Below the pieces are notes generated by a model that saw only the letters and a program-made list of their open reading frames with translations, made no database searches and was not told the origin of the DNA. Positions 26,961-35,286 of a DNA stretch of 64,000 nucleotides are shown piece after piece. Position 1 is the first letter of the stretch. Every line of letters starts with the position of its first letter. Origin of the DNA: Gandjariella thermophila (GTDB lineage Bacteria > Actinomycetota > Actinomycetes > Mycobacteriales > Pseudonocardiaceae); NCBI RefSeq assembly GCF_005405885.1, contig NZ_BJFL01000001.1, forward strand, positions 1 through 64,000, read 5' to 3'. The position numbers and the translations under genes are program-made.

Positions 26961-28586
26961 GTGAAGGACGACAGCGGAAAGCGGTCCAGAAAGCGGGGGC
27001 TGCTCGCGGGCGGCGCCATCGGCACCGCCGCCGTGGTTGCCGTGGTCATCGGCACGATGGTCAGCAACGCGAGCCCGAAGAACCTGGTGCCGGTGCAGGC
27101 GGACGGCTTCCACACCGAAACTCCGATCAAGCACCTGGTGGTGATCTTCGGAGAAAATATCTCCTTCGACCACTACTTCGGCACCTACCCGCACGCCGCC
27201 AACACCGACGGCACGAAGTTCACCCCGGCGCCGGACACGCCGAAGGTCAACGGGCTCACGCCGGAGCTGCTGACCCACAATCCGAACGCCTACAACCCGA
27301 AGCGGCTGTCCCCGTCCCAGGCGATGACCTGCGACCAGGACCACGACTACGACTCGGAGCAGAAGGCGTTCGACGGCGGCAAGATGGACAAGTTCGTCGA
27401 GAACACCGAGCGCAGCAAGTGCACCGGCCAGCCGGTGCTGTTCGGCGAGCCCGGCCTGGTGATGGACTACTACGACGGCAACACCGTCACCGGGCTGTGG
27501 AACTACGCGCAGCACTACGCGCTCAACGACAACTCCTTCAACACGGTGTTCGGGCCGTCCACCCCTGGCGCGATCAACCTGATCTCCGGGCAGACCCACG
27601 GCATCCAGGCGGTCGACCCGAAGACCCACCAGCCGGTCAGCGACCCGTACGTGACGCAGTCCCCGAACGCCCGCGGCGTCGGCACCGTCATCAACGACCC
27701 GGATCCGGCCTGGGACGACTGCTCGGACAAGAACCACACCGCGTCCAACAACCTCGGTGCGATGAGTGGCCGCAACATCGGTGACCTGCTCAACGCGCGC
27801 GGCGTCACCTGGGGCTGGTTCCAGGGCGGCTTCCGGCCCACCGGCACGCAGAACGGCTACGCCGTCTGCGGCTCCACCCACCGCAACGTGGGCGGCAACT
27901 CGGTGGTGGACTACAGCCCGCACCACGAGCCGTTCCAGTACTACAGGTCCACCGCCAACGAGAAGCACCTGCCGCCCAGCTCCACCGCGGCGATCGGGCA
28001 GACCGACCAGGCCAACCACCAGTACGATCTGGCCGACTTCGACGCCGCGCTGGGTGCGCACAACCTGCCCGCAGTGAGCTTCCTCAAGGCGCCGGAGTAC
28101 CAGGACGGTCACGCGGGCTACTCCGACCCGCTGGACGAGCAGGCGTTCGTCGTGGACACCGTTAACAAGCTGCAGCGCTCGCCGGAGTGGAAGTCCACCG
28201 CGGTGGTGCTGGCCTACGACGACTCCGACGGCTGGTACGACCACCAGGCCTCGCCGATCGTCAACGGATCCCAGGACGCCGCCGTGGACCAGCCGCTGTG
28301 CTCGGCCCGGTCCGCGCAGGGCGGCTACCCGGACCGCTGCGGTTACGGGCCGCGGCTGCCGCTGCTGGTGGTGTCCCCGTTCAGTCGGCAGAACTTCGTC
28401 GACCACCAGCTCACCGACCAGACCTCGGTACTGCGGTTCATCGAGGACAACTGGCACACCGGCCGGATCGGTGACGCGTCGTTCGACAGCCGGGCGAGCA
28501 GCCTGGACGGCATGTTCGACTTCCGCCGCCCGCAGGCGCAGCAACTGATCCTCGACCCGAAGACGGGTGCGGTGGTCGGCCACTGA
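26961..28586 (+). CDS. Secreted phospholipase C / acid phosphatase-type phosphoesterase (PF04185)
   Basis: The 541-residue protein starts at a GTG behind GGAGG. An N-terminal KRSRKRG patch and hydrophobic segment (about 15-37) export or anchor it; the arginines are not a standard twin-Arg motif. The phosphoesterase core shows VVIFGENISFDHYFGTYP (metal Glu-Asn), FGPSTPGAINLISGQTHG (nucleophile Thr and metal region), EYQDGHAGYSDPLDEQ and VLAYDDSDGWYDH. These are the AcpA/PlcC-type features. It lacks the extra C-terminal domains of large mycobacterial PLCs. It follows efeB by 58 bases and ends at a strong terminator, so it may be part of the same transcript. Confidence 0.88.
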   Translation: MKDDSGKRSRKRGLLAGGAIGTAAVVAVVIGTMVSNASPKNLVPVQADGFHTETPIKHLVVIFGENISFDHYFGTYPHAANTDGTKFTPAPDTPKVNGLTPELLTHNPNAYNPKRLSPSQAMTCDQDHDYDSEQKAFDGGKMDKFVENTERSKCTGQPVLFGEPGLVMDYYDGNTVTGLWNYAQHYALNDNSFNTVFGPSTPGAINLISGQTHGIQAVDPKTHQPVSDPYVTQSPNARGVGTVINDPDPAWDDCSDKNHTASNNLGAMSGRNIGDLLNARGVTWGWFQGGFRPTGTQNGYAVCGSTHRNVGGNSVVDYSPHHEPFQYYRSTANEKHLPPSSTAAIGQTDQANHQYDLADFDAALGAHNLPAVSFLKAPEYQDGHAGYSDPLDEQAFVVDTVNKLQRSPEWKSTAVVLAYDDSDGWYDHQASPIVNGSQDAAVDQPLCSARSAQGGYPDRCGYGPRLPLLVVSPFSRQNFVDHQLTDQTSVLRFIEDNWHTGRIGDASFDSRASSLDGMFDFRRPQAQQLILDPKTGAVVGH

Positions 28587-28607
28587 CCTCCGCCTGGGAA
28601 GGTGCGC

Positions 28608-28639
28608 GGCCCCTTCCCCGGCAGTCCGGGGAAGGGGCC
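28608..28639 (+). terminator. Strong hairpin terminator after the phospholipase gene
   Basis: GGCCCCTTCCCCGG and its perfect reverse complement (14 bp) close a four-base loop (CAGT), starting about 20 bases after the stop. Flanking bases can extend the stem. It has no T-run. Confidence 0.8.
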
Positions 28640-28704
28640 GCCGTGTGTCGGGCACCGCGGAGGGTGATCTATGTCGCACCCTGTTCAACCATTTGGCACG
28701 CCCC

Positions 28705-28732
28705 GTGATCGGGTGGCTATGGTCCCGATCAC
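28705..28732. promoter_or_regulatory. Orphan 9-bp inverted repeat in a long gene-free interval
   Basis: GTGATCGGG and CCCGATCAC flank a ten-base spacer (TGGCTATGGT). The geometry fits a dimeric repressor site. The nearest downstream gene is the MHS transporter, about 500 bases away; the regulator is unknown. Confidence 0.3.
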
Positions 28733-28739
28733 CGGGTGG

Positions 28740-29233
28740 CCCCGTGCCGGTCAGCGGCCGGCCGCCCGCTGACCGGCACGGCGGCCGGTCGCCCGCGCGC
28801 CGCGGTGCCGAGACCACGCGGACGGAAGGACGTCTATCGAGCCCACTCGGATCCCACCCGGATGTGACAGCACAACGAAGCTCAGCGTCCCAGCGCGGGC
28901 GTGGCGGAACCCGTGCTCCCGCGGAACGGCCGCCCCGGCCGGCAGCGCGAGGGCGTCGCCCGGCTTCGGCGGTGCGCCGGGACCAGCGGATCGGACGAGT
29001 CGAGGGCGCCCGATCCGTCGGCGCCGGCGGCCGCGAACCGGCCCGGCGAGGGACGTCGACCCGGCGCCGGACGCTGAGCGGCCTTCGCGGACGCGCACGG
29101 GCGCCAGCCGCACGCTTGCGGCGGTGCGCCGCGCCGGGCCGGGCCGCGAAGCCGCTGGTCGCCGGTCAGCCGGCGGCCGCGGCGACGCGGTCGACGGTTG
29201 CGCGTCCACAAACGAACGAGCGAGGTGTTCCGC
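28740..29233. other. Gene-free interval upstream of the MHS transporter
   Basis: Reading all frames on both strands, I find only Arg/Pro-rich spurious frames and no family resemblance. It may hold a long 5' leader for the transporter or remnants too decayed to recognise. Confidence 0.45.
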
Positions 29234-30685
29234 ATGACGGAGAGCGCCAACTCCGGCCGTGGCGACGGCTCGGCCGGGTTGAGCCTCGATGACATCACCG
29301 TCGTCGACCCCGGCACGATGAAGCGCGCCGTGGCCGCCGCGGCCATCGGCAACGTGACGGAGTGGTTCGACTTCGGCGTCTACGCCTACATCGCGACGAC
29401 GATCGGCAAGGTGTTCTATCCAGGGTCGAACGCGACGGTGCAGATGCTCGCCGCGTTCGGCACCTTCGCCGCCGCGTTCGTGGTGCGCCCGCTGGGCGGG
29501 CTGTTCTTCGGCCCGCTCGGGGACCGCATCGGCCGTACCCGCGTGCTCGCCGTCACCATGATCATGATGGCGATCGGCACGTTCTGCATCGGCGTCATCC
29601 CCGGCTACGGCTCGATCGGCATCGCCGCACCGGTCTTCCTGCTGCTCGCCCGGTTGGTGCAGGGTTTCTCCACCGGTGGCGAGTACGGCGGCGCGATGAC
29701 CTTCATCGCTGAGTACGCGCCGGACCGCCGCCGCGGCTTCCTGGGGAGCTGGCTGGAGTTCGGCACGCTCACCGGCTACGTCATGGGCGCGGGCATCGTC
29801 ACGATCCTCAGCGCCACGCTGTCCGCCCAGGAGCTGCTGTCCTGGGGATGGCGCATCCCGTTCCTGATCGCCGGACCGCTCGGCATCGTCGGCCTCTACC
29901 TGCGGATCAAGCTGGAGGAGACGCCGGCCTTCGCCCGGCTCACCGAAGCCGCCGAGCGCGCCCACGCCGAGCGGGCCCAGGCCGAGCGCAGCGCCACCGC
30001 GGAGGAGTTCCGCGCGATCTTCCTGCGCCAGTGGCCGGCGCTGCTGCAGTGCGTGGGGTTAGTGCTGGTGTGGAACGTCACCAACTACATGCTGACCTCG
30101 TACATGCCCACCTACCTCAGCACCGAGTTACCCGCGCGCGGCGGGCGCGCCATGGGCGACACCGAGTCCTACCTGCTGCAGATCGCGGTCATGCTGGTAA
30201 TGATGGCGGCGGTGACCTTCGTCGGCCGGGCCTCCGACCGGTTCGGCCGCAAGCCGGTGGTGATGATCGGCTGCGTGGCGCTGGTGGTGCTGTCCATCCC
30301 GTCGCTGCTGCTGATCGAGAACAGCCACACGGTGCCGGTGTTCTTCGGCCTGCTGATCATGGGGTTGACGCTGGTGATCTTCAGCGGGTCGCTGCCGTCC
30401 ACGCTGCCGGCGCTGTTCCCCACGCACATCCGGCAGGGCTCGCTGTCCATCGCGTTCAACATCTCCGTGTCGCTGTTCGGCGGCACCGTTGCCACCGTGA
30501 TGACCGCGCTGGTCAGCGGCACGGGCGAGCTGAACTGGCCGGCGTACTACCTGATGATCGCGGGTGTGATCGGCGCGGTCTCGCTGTGGTTCACGCGGGA
30601 GTCGGCGAACCGGCCGCTCGCCGGGTCCGCACCGGCCGTGGAGTCCATTGAGGACGCCCGCGAACTGGTCAACGCGACGCGCTGA
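29234..30685 (+). CDS. MHS-family MFS transporter (ProP/organic acid symporter type)
   Basis: The 483-residue transporter has 12 predicted helices. Its metabolite-H+ symporter marks are NVTEWFDFGVYAYIA in helix 1, FVVRPLGGLFFGPLGDRIGR (motif A region) and RLVQGFSTGGEYGGAMTF in helix 4-5. A second DRFGRKP loop lies between the halves. A long basic-acidic loop (about 230-262) separates the two six-helix bundles. The family imports compatible solutes, citrate, dicarboxylates or aromatic acids. The neighbouring GntR regulator and gentisate dioxygenase-like bicupin make an aromatic or organic acid the likeliest cargo (inference). The ATG at 29234 follows GAGG. Confidence 0.88.
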   Translation: MTESANSGRGDGSAGLSLDDITVVDPGTMKRAVAAAAIGNVTEWFDFGVYAYIATTIGKVFYPGSNATVQMLAAFGTFAAAFVVRPLGGLFFGPLGDRIGRTRVLAVTMIMMAIGTFCIGVIPGYGSIGIAAPVFLLLARLVQGFSTGGEYGGAMTFIAEYAPDRRRGFLGSWLEFGTLTGYVMGAGIVTILSATLSAQELLSWGWRIPFLIAGPLGIVGLYLRIKLEETPAFARLTEAAERAHAERAQAERSATAEEFRAIFLRQWPALLQCVGLVLVWNVTNYMLTSYMPTYLSTELPARGGRAMGDTESYLLQIAVMLVMMAAVTFVGRASDRFGRKPVVMIGCVALVVLSIPSLLLIENSHTVPVFFGLLIMGLTLVIFSGSLPSTLPALFPTHIRQGSLSIAFNISVSLFGGTVATVMTALVSGTGELNWPAYYLMIAGVIGAVSLWFTRESANRPLAGSAPAVESIEDARELVNATR

Positions 30686-30687
30686 GC

Positions 30688-30709
30688 GCCCCGTCCCTGG
30701 CCGCGGGGC
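30688..30709. terminator. Short hairpin between convergent genes
   Basis: GCCCCG and CGGGGC pair over a ten-base loop between the convergent transporter and GntR genes. The stem is only 6 bp, so the call is tentative. Confidence 0.35.
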
Positions 30710-30728
30710 CCGCTGCCGGCACCCGTGG

Positions 30729-31376
30729 TCAGGGACCCAGCAGGGTGCGCCGGGTACCGCCGAGGTGGTGCGCCAGCCGGCTGCGGAAGGCATCCGGCTC
30801 GCCGCGCTCGATCAGCTCCACCAGTTCGGTGTGTTCCCGGTGGATGGTCCGCGGCCGGTCCGGGTCGCGCACCAGCGCGTCCACCCCCATGCGCAGTTGC
30901 CGGTCGCGCAGCGACTCGTACAGCTCGGACAGGATGGGGTTGTCCGCCTCGGCCACGATCGTGCTGTGGAAGCGGCGGTCGGCGTCCACGAATCCGCGCA
31001 CGTCGCCGCGCTCGCGCAGCTCGGTCTGGGCGGCGAGCAGCTCCCGCAGCCGGGCGACCGCCGCCTCCCGCACCGCCGCCGGCTTGGCCAGCAGCTTGGT
31101 CACCGCGTGGCTCTCGATCAGTTCCCGGGCCTCCAGCACGGCCTCCACCTCGCGGGCTGACACCGGCACCACGACCGCGCCGCGCTTCGGGTACAGCCGC
31201 AGCAGCCCCTCCGCCTCCAGCCGGAGGAACGCCTCGCGCACCGGGGTTCGGCTCATCCCCAGCGCGTCGGCGACCTGCCCCTCGCTGATCAACTCACCGC
31301 CGGCGAAGGTGCCGTTCAGTACCCGGTCCTTGGTGTACCGGTAGGCCCGGTCCTTCGCCGCCGTCTGCTGCGCCAT
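30729..31376 (-). CDS. GntR-family (FCD/FadR type) repressor
   Basis: The 215-residue protein has an N-terminal winged helix (EGQVADALGMSRTPVREAFL followed by RLEAEGLL, residues 30-62). The FCD ligand domain contains a metal site pattern: Asp and His in DADRRFHSTIV, then later His residues in REHTELVELI and HHLGG. FCD proteins usually sense organic acids. It is divergent from the bicupin dioxygenase gene, and a perfect AGATAC-N5-GTATCT site over the bicupin promoter is an excellent candidate operator. It probably represses that enzyme and itself. Confidence 0.88.
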   Translation of the reverse strand: MAQQTAAKDRAYRYTKDRVLNGTFAGGELISEGQVADALGMSRTPVREAFLRLEAEGLLRLYPKRGAVVVPVSAREVEAVLEARELIESHAVTKLLAKPAAVREAAVARLRELLAAQTELRERGDVRGFVDADRRFHSTIVAEADNPILSELYESLRDRQLRMGVDALVRDPDRPRTIHREHTELVELIERGEPDAFRSRLAHHLGGTRRTLLGP

Positions 31377-31425
31377 CCCGTCTCCATTGCCACTGGTCGG
31401 TTCGGCGAATACGGTAGGGCAGCGT

Positions 31426-31445
31426 TATAGATACAAGTCGTATCT
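31426..31445 (+). promoter_or_regulatory. GntR operator overlapping the -10 region of the bicupin gene
   Basis: AGATAC (31429-31434) and GTATCT (31440-31445) form a perfect 6-5-6 inverted repeat. The sequence TATAGA at 31426 looks like a -10 box, so repressor binding would block it. The site lies 22 bases before the bicupin start and about 53 bases before the GntR start. Confidence 0.65.
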
Positions 31446-31466
31446 CACACTTGGGGAGGATGACCG

Positions 31467-32477
31467 ATGACCGCGATCGGCGAGCCGGCGACCGACGAGC
31501 TGGACCCGACCGTGCCCGCGCCCCTGGTCAACGTCGCCGAGTACGGCTTCGAGGGCCGGTTCGAGGACTGGACCGAGGACGCCCGGTACTTCGAGTACAC
31601 CAAGGCCGCCAACCCAATCGGCTCCGGCCACGTCAGCCGGGTGCCGGTGGAGCGCTTCGCCCCCGAGCTGTACGCGGACGGCCCGACCCGGATCGTCCCG
31701 CTGGACCTCGCCGAGCACCTCGGCGTCGACTCCGGTCCGGCGACCAGCCCCGGCCTGGTCGCCAACTTCCTGCGGATCCGCGCGGACGAGTCGATCCGCA
31801 CCGAGCCGAACGCCACCTCGGAGCTGTACTACGTGCTGCGCGGCCGGGGCTTCTCCGCGGTCAACGGCCGGCTGGTGCGCTGGGAGAAGGGCGACTTCAT
31901 CACCCTGCCGGCGGGCAGCCGCGGCACCCACCACGCCGAGTCCGACGCGGCGATCTACTGGGTGACCGACGAGCCGCTGCTGCGCTACCTCGGCGCCACC
32001 GCGACCCGGCCCCGCTTCCGGCCGACCAAGTTCCCGCGTGCCCGCGCCGTGTCGGAGCTGCGGCGGATCGCCGAGCAACCCGGCGCCAACGAGCGCAACC
32101 GGGTCAGCGTGCTGCTCGCCAACGCCGAGGAAGAGCAGACGCTGACCATCACGCACGTTTTGTGGGCGATGTTCGGGCTGCTGCCCGAGGGGCAGACACA
32201 GCGACCGCACCGGCACCAGTCGGTCGCGCTCGACCTGATCCTGGACTGCCGCCCGGGTTGCTACACGCTGCTCGGCGACCGCCTCGACGAGCGCGGCAAC
32301 ATCGTCAACCCGCAGCGGGTGGACTGGGAACCCGGTGGCGCGTTCGTCACCCCGCCCGGCAAGTGGCACGCGCACGTCAACGAGTCGGGGGCGGACGCGC
32401 ACCTGATCCCGGTGCAGGACGCGGGCCTGCAGACCTACCTGCGCTCGCTGGACATCCGGTTCAGCGACCGCCGCTGA
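31467..32477 (+). CDS. Gentisate 1,2-dioxygenase-like bicupin protein
   Basis: The 336-residue protein contains two cupin barrels. The N-terminal cupin (about 95-165) has SELYYVLRGRGFSAVNG and GDFITLPAGSRGTHHAE. The C-terminal cupin (about 240-320) has RPHRHQS and PPGKWHAHVNES, whose histidines can make the Fe(II) site. Gentisate and 1-hydroxy-2-naphthoate dioxygenases share this plan, with length near 340. The reaction would be ring opening of a salicylate- or gentisate-like acid. The metal site seems to be in the second cupin, whereas many gentisate dioxygenases use the first, so the substrate is uncertain. It is divergent from its probable repressor. Confidence 0.78.
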   Translation: MTAIGEPATDELDPTVPAPLVNVAEYGFEGRFEDWTEDARYFEYTKAANPIGSGHVSRVPVERFAPELYADGPTRIVPLDLAEHLGVDSGPATSPGLVANFLRIRADESIRTEPNATSELYYVLRGRGFSAVNGRLVRWEKGDFITLPAGSRGTHHAESDAAIYWVTDEPLLRYLGATATRPRFRPTKFPRARAVSELRRIAEQPGANERNRVSVLLANAEEEQTLTITHVLWAMFGLLPEGQTQRPHRHQSVALDLILDCRPGCYTLLGDRLDERGNIVNPQRVDWEPGGAFVTPPGKWHAHVNESGADAHLIPVQDAGLQTYLRSLDIRFSDRR

Positions 32478-32688
32478 TGCCCCGACGGTGGCGCCCGGAA
32501 CGGCTGGTCCGGGGCGCCGGCGGGCGCGGCGGAAACGGACGCGGTCACCCGGTCGTGGCAGGCTGCGGCGGACAACGCGGGCGGACCTTCAGTGTCCGAC
32601 CGGTGCGACCGAGGGTAGTCCTGGCGTGGACCCGCCCACCGCGGCCGCGCCGCGTGCCGGACGCGACCGCGCGGACACCGGAGGAGCG

Positions 32689-32817
32689 ATGCCCGCCACC
32701 GTCGTGGACCGCATGGCGACCACGCCGACCCTGCCGCGACCACGCGGCCCGCTGTCGGAGTGGGTCATCGCCGTGCTCCGTCGGCGCCCGGCGGTCGAAG
32801 CAACCACATGCCCGTGA
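32689..32817 (+). pseudogene. N-terminal stub of an iron-containing redox (heme-oxygenase-like) enzyme
   Basis: An ATG with a perfect GGAGGAG upstream opens a 42-codon frame. TLPRPRGPLSEWVIAVLRRRP resembles the start of actinobacterial iron-containing redox enzymes of the heme-oxygenase-like superfamily, which are usually some 300 residues long. Nothing of the body of the enzyme is found downstream. I read it as a 3'-truncated gene; the resemblance is short. Confidence 0.4.
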
Positions 32818-32974
32818 GATACCTCGACACGCCGCCGGCTAACCCGTCGCCGCCCGCGGAGCCGATCACCCGCGTTCGGGTTCGGAGCGCTCGCGGTGGG
32901 GCAACGGTCTGGTCGGCAGGTGGGTGACGCCAACGGCCGGGACTCGCGGCGCCCGGGCCGCCGTCAGGCCATCG

Positions 32975-33538
32975 TCAGCGCGACCGGGCTCCCCCGCCGG
33001 GCGTGCCGTGCCGGAGCAGGTCGTCGAACAGGCCGCGGTAGCGCACCATCGCGGTGCGCAACTCCTCGGTGGATGCCTCGCCGCTGCGGTTGCGCTGCGA
33101 GATGGCGTGCGCCTCGCGGTAGGAGCTGACCGTCTCCGCGTGCTCCACGGACAGATCGCCGAGCTGCTGCTCGAATCCCTGGGTCGGGTATCCGCGCTCG
33201 GCCATCAGCTCGGTTAGTAGCTGATCCGCCTCGGCGACCGCCTCGGTGGGTTTGTCGACGAACTCTTCCTGGACCTGGTTCCAGCGGCGGGTGTAGCGCT
33301 CGCGGGCGGTGGGCGGGATCGGCCGCAGTTCCAGATCGTCGTGCCGCTTCTCCCGCTCAGCCAGTTCCCGCTCGGCCGCGCGGCGGCTCTCCGCGCTCGC
33401 CACGGCGTGCTCGTACTCGGGCCCGAACACCCGCCGCAGGTGGCGGTGCTGCGCCAGCTGTCGGACCAGCATGGAGAGCAGCACCAGCACGATCACCATC
33501 ACCGCGACGATGCCGACGATCGTGGGCGCGGCCATCAC
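32975..33538 (-). CDS. Membrane-anchored conserved protein of unknown function
   Basis: The 187-residue protein has one N-terminal transmembrane helix (about 5-25, TIVGIVAVMVIVLVLLSML). A long charged, helical cytoplasmic part follows (LRRVFGPEYEHAVA, RYTRRWNQVQEEFVDKPTEA, ELMAERGYP). Similar proteins are widespread in actinobacteria near stress and lipid-homeostasis genes, but I know no function. The ATG at 33538 is followed by a second ATG; the ribosome binding site is AGGAGG. It is monocistronic and divergent from the SatP-like transporter gene. Confidence 0.72.
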   Translation of the reverse strand: MMAAPTIVGIVAVMVIVLVLLSMLVRQLAQHRHLRRVFGPEYEHAVASAESRRAAERELAEREKRHDDLELRPIPPTARERYTRRWNQVQEEFVDKPTEAVAEADQLLTELMAERGYPTQGFEQQLGDLSVEHAETVSSYREAHAISQRNRSGEASTEELRTAMVRYRGLFDDLLRHGTPGGGARSR

Positions 33539-33869
33539 GTCCTCCTCCAGGCGGCGACATCCGAATGTCTGATCGGTCCCTAGATGCCCTCTTTTCCCGC
33601 CGCGGAAACGCCGTGCTCACGTGCGGTGGTTGCGCACGACCGCGAGCAAGCGGTCACCGTGGGTGCACAGCGGGCCCGGGGAGAAACGGGCGAATCGGCA
33701 TATCCGCGCATATTCGGACCGGGTGCGGGTAGCCGGTGCGCGTCGGTGGGGGGCACCGCCGTGTCCGACGTGCCCGCCCATCGGGCGGCCCGGAGCTCGG
33801 GCGGGCGGCGACGTCGCCCGTGCCGGGCGTGGGTCGGCACTCGTGGACGTCGTCTTGTCGGAGGTTGCC
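33539..33869. other. Interval between divergent genes
   Basis: No gene is supported in this 331-base stretch. It should hold two divergent promoters. AT-richer patches GGCATATCC and GCATATTCGG near 33697-33715 are the only promoter-like segments I see. Confidence 0.4.
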
Positions 33870-34628
33870 ATGACACACGCGTCAGCGGAACAGGCCCCGT
33901 CGGTGCCCGGCCAGCGTGAGGCCGCGGAGGGGCGGGACGTCTCGTTCTGGCGGTCGCACACCCAGATCTCGCTCCAGCCGGTGGCCGCGCCGTCGATCCT
34001 CGGGCTGTACGGTCTCGCCGGCGCGACGTTCATGGTGGCGGCGAACCTCGCCGGCTGGTACGGCGGGCCGGCCACCCCGCTGGTCCTCTTCCCGTTCGCG
34101 TTCTTCTTCGGGGGCCTGGCACAGTTCCTTGCCGGGATGTGGTCCTTCCGCGCCCGCGACGGCCTCGCTACCGCGGTCCACGGCATGTGGGGCGCGTTCT
34201 GGCTGGCCTTCGGGCTGTACTCGGTGATCACGCTGTGGTCGCCGGTGCTGTTCACCGCGCCGGGTGCGCTGGTGGGCGCCGGCTACTGGTTCATCGTGCT
34301 CGCCGCGGTGACGTGGATGTGCGCGCTGGCCGCCGTGCCGGAGAACCTCGCCCTGTCGGCGACCCTGGTCGTCCTGGCGGTGGCCGCCACGATCCTGGCC
34401 ATCGGGTGGACCGCGGGAATCGGCGCCGCGGTGCCGATCGCCGGCAACCTGTTCGTGGCCGCGGCCGTGCTCGCCTTCTACACCGCCAGCGCGATGCTGC
34501 TGCAGGGCACCCTGGGCCGGGTGGTGCTGCCGATCGGCGGCCGCGGCCGCGCGAACCGGCCCGGCATGATTCCGAGCCAGCCGATCCAGTACGAGCTGGG
34601 CGAGCCGGGGGTGAAGGTGGGCCAGTGA
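33870..34628 (+). CDS. SatP/AceTr (GPR1/FUN34/YaaH) acetate-succinate transporter-like protein
   Basis: The 252-residue protein has six predicted helices and belongs to the AceTr family. The first helix carries VAAPSILGLYGLAGATFM, in the position of the NPAPLGL signature, but the Asn-Pro start is altered to VAAPS. The second helix shows FPFAFFFGGLAQFLAGMW, as in bacterial SatP. Charged loops are short. The predicted role is uptake or release of acetate, succinate or similar short acids. The ATG at 33870 has GGAGG upstream. Confidence 0.75.
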   Translation: MTHASAEQAPSVPGQREAAEGRDVSFWRSHTQISLQPVAAPSILGLYGLAGATFMVAANLAGWYGGPATPLVLFPFAFFFGGLAQFLAGMWSFRARDGLATAVHGMWGAFWLAFGLYSVITLWSPVLFTAPGALVGAGYWFIVLAAVTWMCALAAVPENLALSATLVVLAVAATILAIGWTAGIGAAVPIAGNLFVAAAVLAFYTASAMLLQGTLGRVVLPIGGRGRANRPGMIPSQPIQYELGEPGVKVGQ

Positions 34629-34650
34629 TCGGCCGCCGTTGGCCGGACGG

Positions 34651-35223
34651 TCACTGGCCGGCCCCGGCCGCGCCGAGCAGGCCGGCCAGCGCGCCGGCAG
34701 CGGCGGTGACCGCCTGGGGCAGCATGCCGTAGGCGCTGGCCGGGGCCGAGGCCAGCAGCACGGCCACGTACCGCTGGCTCGGCCCCACCAGGCCGGTGCT
34801 GTTCATCACCGCCGCATCACCGCTGGTGCCCCAGCCCTGCTTGATCGCCCAGGGGGTGTGCGGCAGCCCGTCCGGGATGCCGAAGTACTGGTCGAAGCCG
34901 TCCGTGGCGGTGCGCGGTGCTTCGGTCAGGGCGCTCAGGACGAGGTCGCGGTCTGGGGCGGCGAGCCGGTTGGCGATGTAGCGGTAGACGGTCACCACGT
35001 CGCGCGCGGTGGTCAGCGTGTCGCCCCACTCGCCGGGATCGTCCGGCGGCTGGGTCCCGGTGAGCCCGAGCATGCCGGCCATCCTGGTCACCAGGGCGGG
35101 GCCGCCCTCGGCGTCCCACAGGTCGTCCGCGACGCCGTCATGGCTGGCGGAGAGCATCTGGCGGAGCTGTTGCTGCGTTTCGGCGTCCGGTAGCGCTCCG
35201 CAGAAAACCTTCGGCCCGCGCAC
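34651..35223 (-). pseudogene. Serine hydrolase (beta-lactamase class A-like), N-terminally truncated
   Basis: The 190-codon frame matches only the second half of actinobacterial penicillin-binding/beta-lactamase-like hydrolases. It contains LVTRMAGMLGLTGTQPP, WGDTLTTARDVV, FDQYFGIPDGL and AIKQGWGTSG; the KQG element stands in the place of the KTG box. The preceding region with the signal peptide and the catalytic S-x-x-K is absent. The first 15 residues read as unrelated, and no ribosome binding site precedes the ATG. About 100-120 residues are missing, so it should be inactive. Confidence 0.6.
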
Positions 35224-35286
35224 ACGTTTCCGGTTGTCCGGTTACCGCCAATTGTCGGGACGGTCAGCCGCCGACTGGAAAGCACG

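Noticed and set aside
30001-30700. His/Gln/Arg-rich minus-strand frame opposite the MHS transporter
   Set aside because: It is an antisense artefact of GC-rich codons; the transporter motifs are on the plus strand.
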